The notes below the pieces were generated by a model. The model was not told the origin of the DNA and searched no databases. It saw nothing but the letters and a program-made list of their open reading frames with translations. A stretch of DNA of 64,000 nt from Prorocentrum cordatum (taxonomy: Eukaryota > Sar > Dinophyceae > Prorocentrales > Prorocentraceae), in the NCBI GenBank assembly GCA_963575745.1, contig CAUYUJ010004293.1:1-64000 (forward strand). Reading direction: 5' to 3'. Shown one piece after another: positions 9,814 through 19,100 of the stretch. A program made the translations under genes and the position numbers. How positions within the stretch are numbered: position 1 is the first letter of the stretch; every line of letters starts with the position of its first letter.

Positions 9814-9884
9814 CTGAGCCCACACCCCCTCCCACTTAACCTGAAGTCTACAACCAATCAGACTATACAATGAACGCACTTGGG

Positions 9885-9913
9885 AGCGCCTGGAAGCGCT
9901 TGGGAGCGCTTGG

Positions 9914-9949
<36 letters not shown>

Positions 9950-10171
9950 TTGGGAAGCGCCTGGGAGCGCCTGGGAGGGAGCGCCGGGGAGCGCCTGGGA
10001 GCGCCTGGGAGGAGCGCCTGGGAGCGCCGGGGAGCGCCTGGGAGCGCCGGGGAGCGCTTGGGAGCGCCGGGGAGCGCCGTGGAGCGCCAGGGAGCGCTTG
10101 CGAGCGCCGGGGAACGCCTGGGAGCGCCGGGGAGCGCCGGGGAGCGCCGGGGAGCGCCTGGGAGCGCTCGG

Positions 10172-10203
<32 letters not shown>

Positions 10204-10352
10204 TCGCCAGGGAGCTCCTGGGAGCGCTTGGGAGCGCTTCGGAACGCGCCGGGAGCGCGTGGGAGCGCCGGGGAGCGCGTGGGAGCGCCTGAGAGCGCTT
10301 GCGAGCGCCAGGGAGCGCCTGGGAGCGCCAGGGAGCGCCTGGGAGCGCTTGG
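9885..10352. repeat. GC-rich decamer array (unit GGGAGCGCCT)
   Basis: About 45 tandem copies of a 10-bp unit, GGGAGCGCCT, with variants GGGAGCGCTT and GGGAGCGCCG and occasional indels. Long frames on both strands (Leu-Pro-Gly-Ala-Pro-Arg-Arg-Ser type) are a by-product of the repeat and are not called as genes. Confidence 0.95.
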
Positions 10353-10381
10353 AATGCATTTGGGAATTTAGGGGCCAACGG

Positions 10382-10396
10382 CCCTAAACCCTAAAA
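10382..10396. repeat. Two-copy interstitial telomere-type repeat
   Basis: CCCTAAACCCTAAAA lies directly after the decamer array. CCCTAAA is the complement of the TTTAGGG telomere repeat. Confidence 0.85.
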
Positions 10397-10458
10397 GGCT
10401 TTAGTTTGGGAGGTTGCCGGCCATGCGGCCGGGGGTGGGAAGATGTTGCACCTCCTGC

Positions 10459-10519
10459 CCCCTTCGCCAAGCTTGCTCGGGTCGGCTAACCGCCCCCCCA
10501 ATCAAGCTTGCCGAAGGGG
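10459..10519. repeat. 17-bp inverted repeat (stem-loop)
   Basis: CCCCTTCGCCAAGCTTG (10459-10475) pairs with CAAGCTTGCCGAAGGGG (10503-10519) with a single mismatch, across a 27-base loop. The surrounding 10397-10561 holds no gene I can support. Confidence 0.8.
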
Positions 10520-10831
10520 GGGCAGCATTGCCTGGACTGTCGGCCGCTGCGCTAAGAGAAGCCCTAAACCCTAAACTCGCCCAGGGCCGCTTGGCCCGTA
10601 TCCACCCACCCATTTAAGCGGCAAGCGCCCTAGCTGGCACCTCGCAGTCAGACTACCTCACGGCCGAACGTGAATGACAGGCCCTGTCCAGGTTGAGTCT
10701 CGGTTGCCGTCAGGCATGGCCCGCGAGGGCCTTATCTCATTATCAATGATGCGGCTTACGCGCAAGCGATTATCCTGTGCCCGCCTGGGCGATCGTCAAA
10801 GAGACTTATAACCCCAAAACATCAGACTAAT

Positions 10832-12118
10832 TCACCGTGACGCTGGTCGGGCCCCTCCTGGATCGCCAACATAAAATCGCTAAAAGACACGGATTGCGAC
10901 TGGCAATTTTTTTTCGACCTCGAATCCTAGAGTTTTCCAGAGTGGACCTCTGCGATCGGCTGGCTGGCAAAAGACGTTCTCTGGCGAACCGGGCGCCGCA
11001 GGAACGTTTCCTGGCGACTCGGGCGCCCTTCGGGGCCCTCAGACCAGCGTCACGGTGTATTGGACGGCGCCCAGTGGATCGGAGCCCCCTGAGGGCCCAA
11101 AGATGTTTCCTGGCGACTCGGGCCACCTGGGACCCCCCAGACCAGCGTCACGGTGAATCTGGCACCGCCCAGGAACCCCTTCAGGAACCCGCCAGGAGCG
11201 CCCTGGGAGCTCCCCAGGAGCTCCCTAGGGGTTCCCTAGGAGCCCTCCAGGAGCCCCCCCAGACCAGCGTCACGGTGAATTGGGCACCGCCTAGGACCCC
11301 CCTCAGGAACCCGCCAGGAGCGCCCTGGGAGCTCCCCAGGAGCCCTCCAGGAGCCGCCTAGGAGCCGCACAGGAGCCCCCCCAGACACCAGCGTCACGGT
11401 GAATTGGGCACCGCCCAGGAACCCCTTTAGAGACCCGCTAGCGGCGCTCCAGGAACCCACCAGGAGCCCCCCAGGAGTTCCCTAGGAGCACCCCAGGAGC
11501 CCCCCCAGACCAGCGTCACGGTGCATTGGGCACCGCTCAGGAACCCCCTCAGGAACCCGCCAGGAGCGCCCTGGGAGCTCCCCAGGAGCCCCCCAGGAGC
11601 CACCTAGGAGCGCCCCAGGAGCCCCCCCAGACCAGCGTCACGGTGAATTAAGCACTGCCCAGGAACCCCCTCAGGAACCCGCCAGGAGCGCCCTGGGAGC
11701 TCCCCAGGAGCCCTCCAGGAGCCACCTAGGAAACCTCCCCAGGGCCCTCCCAGGGCCCTCCCAGGGCCTTCTCAGGGCACCCCAGGCGCACATCACGGTG
11801 AATTGGCAGCCGCCCAGAGCCCAGGGCGCACCTGAACCCTCTCCAGTGCCCTCCCAGAGCCCTCCCAGGGCCCTCCCAAGGCACCCCAGGCGCACATCAC
11901 GGTGAATTGGGAGCCGCCCAGGGCCCAGGGCGCACCTGAACCCTCCCCAGGGCCCTCCCAGGGCACCCCAGGCGCACATCACGGTGAATTGGCAGCCGTC
12001 CAGGGCCCAGGGCGCACCTGAACCTTCCCCAGGGCCCTCCCAGGGCCCACCCCGCGCCCCCCAGGACTCTTCCAAGGCCTTCCAAAGCATTTCTTCATTG
12101 TGAATCAGCTGCCGCCCA
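10832..12118. repeat. Minisatellite A with CACGGTGAATT core
   Basis: About ten copies of a 90-150 bp unit. Each carries CGTCACGGTGAATTGG or CATCACGGTGAATTGG followed by a (C)CGCCCAGG segment and blocks of CCAGGAGCC. The left end (10832) begins with one inverted core, TTCACCGTGACGCTGGTC. TCAC-G-GTGA is itself an odd-length palindrome. Confidence 0.9.
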
Positions 12119-12568
12119 GTGCCCAGGACGCTTCTGTGCGCGCCAGCTGGATCTCGTAGTTCCAGAGGAGCGGTATCGGCGGAGCGAGCGAAGCGAGCGG
12201 AGCCGGCGCCACAAGCGCACAATCAAACGCCCGCGCGGCGTTTCACCCCAAACCCTTTCCCCCGACGTATAGCGTCAACCCTAAACCCAGGATTGCGCAT
12301 ATCTTAAAACTCAAGAGGGTATCTGTGTACGTGCGATACACAAAACATTCTTTGGCGTACATATGAGAAAGATCGCCAAACCGATTGGAATCGTGGAGCC
12401 CAAAGAGAAAGAAAACCTCGATTACCGAATGAACCCTAAACCCTAATAGAGAAAGCCGTGGGTGGTTCGCCGCCCTAACGGGCGCGGGGTGGGAATGTGA
12501 AAAGGGGAGCTGGCCCCATAGCCGAAACATGATTCCGCTCAACATGATGTCACCACAACACGACTACC

Positions 12569-12600
12569 CCACCCCCACTCCATTTTATGTGTGGGGGTGG
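12569..12600. repeat. Stem-loop CCACCCCCAC / GTGGGGGTGG, copy 1
   Basis: Perfect 10-bp arms (12569-12578 and 12591-12600) around a T-rich loop. The whole ~100-bp segment, ending in GAGGACACCCTAAA, is repeated at about 34580-34670 beside LINE3. Confidence 0.85.
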
Positions 12601-12639
12601 TCTTACACGAATGATGATCAGCAAGCGCTGACAGAGGAC

Positions 12640-12683
12640 ACCCTAAACCCTAAACCCTAAACCCTAAACCCTAAACCCTAAAC
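12640..12683. repeat. Interstitial telomere array, six copies of CCCTAAA
   Basis: Uninterrupted ACCCTAAA-phase repeats joining unit A to unit B. The strand and motif match TTTAGGG-type telomeres. Confidence 0.95.
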
Positions 12684-12932
12684 TCGCCCAGGGCCGCTTG
12701 GCCCGTATCCACCCACCCATTTAAGCGGCAAGCGCCCTAACTGGCACCTCGCAGTCAGACTACCTCACGGCCGTGCGTGAATCACAGGTCTGCCCAGGTG
12801 AGTCTCGGTTGCTGTCAGGCATGGCCCGCGAGGGCCTTATCTCTTTATCAATGATGCGGCTTACGCGCAAGCGATTATCCTGTGCCCGCCTGGGCGATCG
12901 TCAAAGAGACTTATAACCCCAAAGCTACAGCC

Positions 12933-15618
12933 TAATTCACCGTGAGGGGCGCCCTGGCTCCTTCTGAGGCGCCTACATAAAATTTGTAAAAGACACGGAT
13001 TGCCACTGGCATTTTTTTTCGACCTCGAATCCTAAAATTTTCCAGCGTGCACCTCGCGATCGGCTGGCTTGCAAAAGACGTTTCCTGGCGACTCGGGGAA
13101 ACCTTCGGAGCTCCTGAGAGCCCCGAGCGCCCCTCACGGTGAATTAGCCGCCGCCCATGCCCCAGGGCGCTCCTGGGCTCCCCAGGGATGTTCCGTGGCG
13201 ATTCGGGGGTCCCTCTGGAGCGCCTGGGAGCCCCAAGCGCCCCTCACGGTGAATTAGCCGCCGCCCATGCCCAAGGGCGCTCCTGGGCTCCCCTGGGACG
13301 TTCTGAGGCGATTCGGAGGGCACTCTCCGGAGCCCCTGGGAGCCCCAAGCGCCCCTCACGGTGAATTAGCCGCCGCCCATGCCCCAGGGCGCTCCCGGGC
13401 TCCCCAGGGACGTTCCGTGGCGATTCGGGGGTCCCTCTGGAGCGCCTGGGAGCCCCAAGCGCCCCTCACGGTGAATTAGCCGCCGCCCATGCCCAAGGGC
13501 GCTCCTGGGCTCCCCTGGGACGTTCTGGGGCGACTCGGGGGTCCCTCTGGAGCGTCTGGGAGCCCCAAGCGCCCCTCACGGTGAATTAGCTGCGCCCATG
13601 CCCAAGGGCGCTCCTGGGCTCCCCTGGGACGTTCTGGTGCGATTCGGAGGGCACTCTCCGGAGCCCCTGGGAGCCCCAAGCGCCCCCACGGTGAATTAGC
13701 CGCCGCCCACTGGGCTCACCAGGGACGTTCCGTGGCGATTCGGAAGTCCCTCTGGAGCGCCTGGGAGCCCCAAGCGCCCCTCACGGTGAATTAGCCGCCG
13801 CCCATGCCCAAGGGCGCTCCTGGGCTCCCCTGGGACGTTCTGGGCGATTCGGAGGTCCCTCTGGAGCGCCTGGGAGCCCCACGCGCCCCTCACGGTGAAT
13901 TAGCTGCGCCCATGCCCAAGGGCGCTCCTGGGCTCCCCTGGGACGTTCTGGTGCGATTCGGAGGGCACTCCGGAGCTCCTGGGAGCCCCAAGCGCCCCTC
14001 ACGGTGAATTAGCCGCCGCCCATGCCCCAGGGCGCTCCTGGGCTCCCCAGGGACGTTCCGTGGCGATTCGGGTGTCCCTCTGGAGCGCCTGGGAGCCCGA
14101 AGCGCCCTTCACTGTGAATTTTCGCCGCCCATGCCCCGGGGCGCGCCTGGGTTCCCAGGGACGTTCTGAAACGATTCGGAAGGCATTCCGGAGCTCCTGG
14201 GAACCCCAAGCGCCCCTCACGGTGAATTAGCCGCCTCCCATGCCCCAAGGCTCCTGGCCTCCCCAGGGACGTTCCGTGGCGATTCGGAGGTCCCTCTGGA
14301 GCGCCTGGGAGCCCCAAGCGCCCCTCACGGTGAATTAGCCGCCGCCCATGCCCCAGGGCGCTCCTGGGCTCCCCAGGGATGTTCCGTGGCGATTCGGGGG
14401 TCCCTCTGGAACGCCTGGGAGCCCCAAGCGCCCCTCACGGTGAATTTGCCGCCGCCCATGCCCCAGGGCGCTCCTGGGCTGCCTTGGTCCAGATGCACTC
14501 CAGGAGCCCTCCCAGGAGCCCCCAGGAGCTCCCCAGGAGCCCCCCAGGAGCTCCTCCAGGAGCGCACCAGGAGCTCCCCAGGAGCCCCCCAGGAGCCCCA
14601 CCAGGAGCTCACCCGGGAGCTCCCCAGGAGCCATCCAGGAGCACCCCCAAGAGCTTCCCAGGGCCCCCCCTCCAGGGCGCGCGCCACGGTGAATTAGCTC
14701 CCGCCCGAGGCCCTCCGCGAGCCCTCCCAGGAGCTCCCCAAGAGCTCCCCCGGAGCCCCCCAGGAGCACCCCAGGGCACCCCCAGGGCGCGCGCCACGGC
14801 GAACGAGCTCCCGCCCGAGGCCTTCCACGAGCCCCCCTCCCAAGAGCTCCCCAGGAGCACCCCAGGAGTCCCACAGGAGCCCTCCAGGGCACTCCCCAGG
14901 GCGCGCGCCACGGTGAATTAGCTCCCGCCCGAGGCCCTCCAGGAGCACCCCCAGGAGCCCACCAGGAGCCCCCTAGGGCACCGCCCAGGGCCCCCTCCAG
15001 GGCGCGCGCCACGGTGAATTAGCTCCCGCCCGAAGCCCTCCAGGAGCCCTCACAGGAGCTCTTCAGGAGCCCCCCAGGGGCCCCCCAGGAGCCACCCAGG
15101 GCTCTCCCAGGGCGCGCGCCACGGTGAATTAGCTCCCGCCCGAGGCTCTCCAGGAGCACCCCTAGGAGCTCCCCAGGAGCACCCCAGGGCACCCCCAGGG
15201 CACCCTCCCAGGGCGCGCGCCACGGTGAATTAGCTCCTGCCCGAAGCCTTCCAGGAGCACCCGGAGCTCCCCAGGAGCCCACCAGGAGCCCCCCAGGAGC
15301 CACCCAGGGCCCCTCCAGGGCGCGCGCCACGGTGAATTAGCTCCCGCCCGACGCCCTCCAGGAGCCCCCCCAGGAGCTTCCCAGGAGCCCCCCCAGGATC
15401 ACCCCAGGAGCCCCCCAGGCCCCCCCCAGGGCGCGCGCCACGGTGAATCAGCTCCGCCCCAAGCCCTCCAGGAGCCCCCCAGGACGCCCAGAACCCTTCA
15501 GGAGCTCTTCAGGAGCCACCCAGGAGCTCCCCAGGAGCCCTCCTGAGGGCCGCCCAAGGCTCTCTCAACGCCTTCCGGGGCACCCCAAGCGCCATTCACG
15601 GTGACTCAGCTGCCGCCC
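12933..15618. repeat. Minisatellite B with CACGGTGAATTAGC core
   Basis: It begins with one inverted core (TTCACCGTGAGGGGCGCC) and continues with more than 20 direct cores. Two sub-families are present: a ~105-bp unit with CCCCTCACGGTGAATTAGCC to about 14450, then a ~110-bp unit with GCGCGCCACGGTGAATTAGC and CCAGGAGCC blocks. Frames in it are repeat artefacts. Confidence 0.9.
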
Positions 15619-16068
15619 CGCGCCCAGGGCGCTCCTCGGCGCGCCAATTGGATTTCATAATTCAAGAGGAGCGGTATCGGCGGAGCGAGCGAAGCGAGCG
15701 GAGCCGGCGCCACAAACGCACAATCAAACGCCCGCGCGGCGTTCCACCCCAAACTCTTTCCCCCGACGCAAAGCGTCAACCCTAAACCCAGGATTGCGCA
15801 TATCTTAAAACCTAGGAGGGTATCTGTGTACGTGTGATACACAAAGCATTGTATGTCGAACCCCTGAGCAAGATCGCCAAACCGATTGGAATCGTGGAGC
15901 CCTCAGAGAAAGAGAACCCCGATTACCGAATGAACCTTAAACCCTAATAGAGAAAGCCGTGGGTGGTTCGCCGCCCTCACGAGCGCGGGGTGGGAATGTG
16001 AAAAGGGGAGCTGGCCCCGTAGCCGAAACATGACTCCTCTCAACATCATATCACCTCAACACTGGGCG

Positions 16069-16092
16069 CCGGCGGTAAACCGTCAACCTTGG
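16069..16092. repeat. Left half of the hairpin repeat at the LINE1 3' end
   Basis: The arm CCGGCGGTAA (16069-16078), then ACCGTCAA and CCTTGG (16087-16092), after which LINE1 sequence begins. The same junction occurs at LINE3. The right arm was not found beside LINE1, but GGGGAACTCGTAGAGC beyond LINE2 (33642 onward) may be its remnant. Confidence 0.7.
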
Positions 16093-16160
16093 TTTTTGCG
16101 TATTGCGTGCCGCCACAGCAGGGTCGGGTCACCGCCCAGGCGATAGCCACACAAGGGGGC

Positions 16161-19100
16161 CTAGTATCCTGCCAAATGCAGGCATTCCTCCACTCCCAAA
16201 AGGAGTTGTCGGGCAGACTCTAACTCAGCTGCAGTGATAGTGCTCGAGGGGGGAAGGAGGAAAGAGGAAGAGGCCACGTTGGGCTCCCACACGCCACTCG
16301 GAAGAGTGAGTGGATACTCAGCAACAGAAGAGGAGCACAAATGAAAATCAATCTGCCAGCCACAGCCTACACCCAGATAGGATCTTCCACCATCGAAGCT
16401 TCCCCGAATGGCGTCGATCAGAATAGCGTGAGCTTTAATATGGGATAGTAAATCATGCCTAAAACGTGTTCTACAAATGCCCTGCCTAGCTCTGTGTGTT
16501 AACTCATCCGCAGCAGTGTTGTCCTCTCTGTATACCCACTTGAAGATATGTCTCCCAAGACAGGCCGCCTGCACACCACATCTCTTAGCTAGAATGTCTA
16601 ACTTATTCTGAATGCCGCCCACAATCTTGTCATAATGCACATTGGCAGTAAAATACAAGCCTTGGATCCACCGCACAACGCATTGAGAGTCTCCCTTCAG
16701 TTCAATGGCAATCCTTCCCACCTGGAACTCCCACTCCGTGTAATCCTCCAATATCTTAGCATACCGTTTGGACAACACCTCCTCCTTCTTCCTGCTGAGC
16801 TCCTCCGAAAGTACCTCCTCCTCCCTCTCTTCCATAGGCTTCCAAGGAATAGGATCTTTAAGAACCAGGAAATCAGAAACACCAGGAACCTGTAGAAGCG
16901 TAAAAACTTCACGAGCAAACTTGACCCAGGCCTCCTCTGTCCATTCCAGAACATGGTACCAGTACTTCCCTCCCACGAGCTCAAAAGGTGTTCTCCACGG
17001 GCGCATGCCGATAGGAGCTCCGCCAGTCCTCACACGAGTCCCAGCACGTCCAGCCTGGCTTCCTAAAGATAATATCAGATCATCCCGCCTGGATTCCCAC
17101 TCCCCTCCTCCGTGCAACATGGACAGTCGTGCCTGCAGGTAGCCGTTGACAGCAGTGCCCGTGTCCACCACCGTGGGCTGATTGTAATAGCGGGTTGGGT
17201 CCTCGAACCTGTCTCTGAGTCTCGCCGTGTTCTGAGAAAGTTGGGTCCTCTGACGTTTGGCCTCATTCATGCACATCGTTTTTCTTTTCCGTCGGTTCGT
17301 GGGCTCGGAGGGCGTCGTATCATCAGCAGGAGCACCAGGAGCATACGAGGGAGGCGGCACCAATTGTGAGCCACCCACCACAGAAATCTCCTCCACGCCT
17401 CCTCCGCCCCTGCCAAAACAAGACAATGCAATATCCTTCGCCCATTTCCACTGCCGATATAGGAAGACCTGTGCGAGTGGAGGTCTGCCAGCTTCATAAA
17501 AAGCTTGCCTCCCTCTTTTGTACATGCGCGACATGAATACAGCCCACCCCTCCTCCTCCCTCTTAGCTCTCCACGTCATCCTGCTCAACATCTTCCCCTC
17601 CTCCTTGTGTATAAATGCAATCGTAGAACTGTCAACTGTGGCTCCTTCCAAGCCGAAAAGAAACTTAGATCTCACTCTAGACTCATATCGTGCAAATTTA
17701 TTCTTCCAAGCAATCCTCCTGGAGGTGTAAAACGCTCGATCATTCCAGAAAGCACGAATAGCTTTTGCCATACGGTATCGCACATCATCATGATCCTTGA
17801 ACTTCCTCGCAATCTTAGTCCCCAGCACAATAATCTCATCCACCTGCGGAATGGTGATATTCTCGGGGAGAGACACATTGGGCCCCCTGGACATACCTGG
17901 CGGGAACAACGTCACCATGAGAGGCTCCGTCACACCGGTGGTAGAGCCCACGTCCATGAACTCAAGACTGCTCTGCTTCCAACGAAAGCCGTGGTCGTGG
18001 AGAGCCCACGTCAACTGTAAAATCATTTTAGCCAGTGTGGGGCGATCAGGAGCCGTGAGAAGCACGTTGTCCGCCCATATGAAGTGACTCACAACAATAC
18101 CTCCTGCTTCACCCGAGAGTACAACACCGACAGCATCTCTCGCCCAAGCAGACGTAATGTCACCAAACATGACCAGGGATTGAGCAGTCCACAGATCAGG
18201 TCCTTCCTTGGAACCTGTCTTCACACACGTTGTCCAAGGGAGCGTATCAGTGCAGACACCCTCAAAATGGAAGACCGCCTCATTACCAACAGAGTTCTCA
18301 ATAAGACCATACCGAAGCTCCACATCAACACACAAACGCTCAAGTGTAGACGAAGCAACTTGGACAGTGAGAGAGTCAAATGCAGTGGCAACATCCAGGG
18401 AAGCAAAAACAATATTCTCCTCCTTCCCCCACAGTCTGGCATGTCTGCACATCGCCTTCAATCCCGACGTTACCTCATGTGTCTTACGACCTTGCTGGAA
18501 ACCATACAAACACAGAGACGGAGCAACAACAGGAGCAATAGACACCAAATGCGAACTGAGTAGAATACACAAGCAGCCCATGTACCATGTGTTAACGACA
18601 GAATTCACAGCAAGAGTACGACTGTCATCAAACCTCTTATTCTTTCCGTTCTTCAACATAATGGATGCACGGATGAACTTCCAAGACTCAGGTGCCTCTG
18701 CCATTCGCCAGAAGCGTCGCTGGAAGCAGTCAAGCACCACACGGAGTGCTTCCCAGGACAAAGAACGTAACATGCGTGCACTGATACCGTCAGCACCCAC
18801 CGCCTTGCCTTCACGAAGCCTGGAACGAGCACGACAGAGAACATGCATGGTAATAGGAGAAGAAGTGTGAGTGCTGCGCGCACGTGCCTCATCAGCTTGA
18901 ACCCGAAGCTGCTCCAGAGTCGCCAAATTCATAGCAAGACGTTCCGACTTAGAGTACTTAGCCCTGACCACCCTCGTCATATCCTCCTTCCACTTACTGC
19001 GGTCTTCACACCATTCCCCGTCGATCATCATAGAGTTAGTAACAGTCTTAGTCTTGACCCCATCCCGATAACGATAAAGAAGTAGACGTTTCATGAACTG

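Larger units (their letters stand above)
1..9860 (-). mobile_element. Element 1: large retroelement (leader, Gag-like, MTase-like, RT, RNase H)
   Basis: Three overlapping minus-strand frames run from about 9692 down to 203. They carry, in order, a Pro-rich membrane leader, a Gag-like polyprotein with a CCCH finger, a methyltransferase-like domain, an RT and an RNase H. The change from leader to Gag and the change from Gag to Pol are each a step back of one base, as expected for -1 frameshifting. An SL relict lies about 110 bases upstream of the leader. No integrase, tyrosine recombinase or LTR is visible; the 3' end may lie beyond base 1. The RT-RNase H type is neither clearly copia nor gypsy, so the class (DIRS-like or other) is left open. 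Boundaries are approximate. Confidence 0.75.
10562..12639. repeat. Telomere-linked repeat unit A
   Basis: It starts with CCCTAAACCCTAAA and a conserved ~280-bp block (10570-10850) that reappears at 12675-12950. A minisatellite follows, then a conserved 3' block (about 12150-12560) that reappears at about 15650-16050. The last part includes the 12569-12600 stem-loop. No protein gene is supported: frames change within the array and are short. Confidence 0.85.
12640..16062. repeat. Telomere-linked repeat unit B
   Basis: Second copy of the unit that begins at 10562, in the same order: telomere repeat, conserved ~280-bp block, inverted core, minisatellite, conserved 3' block. It ends where the hairpin carrying LINE1 starts, so the terminal stem-loop segment seen in unit A is absent here. 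Confidence 0.85.

Noticed and set aside
9885-10352. Overlapping Leu-Pro-Gly-Ala-Pro and Gly-Ser-Ala-Trp-Glu-Arg frames
   Set aside because: All frames are open because the decamer lacks stops; none is favoured.
10640-10820. Possible structured small RNA in the block shared by units A and B
   Set aside because: The block is conserved between units, but I could not match it to SL RNA, U snRNA, SRP RNA, 5S or tRNA, and two copies alone do not show RNA selection.
12933-15618. Possible CRISPR-like array
   Set aside because: Units are 105-120 bp minisatellites with related, not unique, spacers, in a eukaryotic telomere-linked setting without cas genes.
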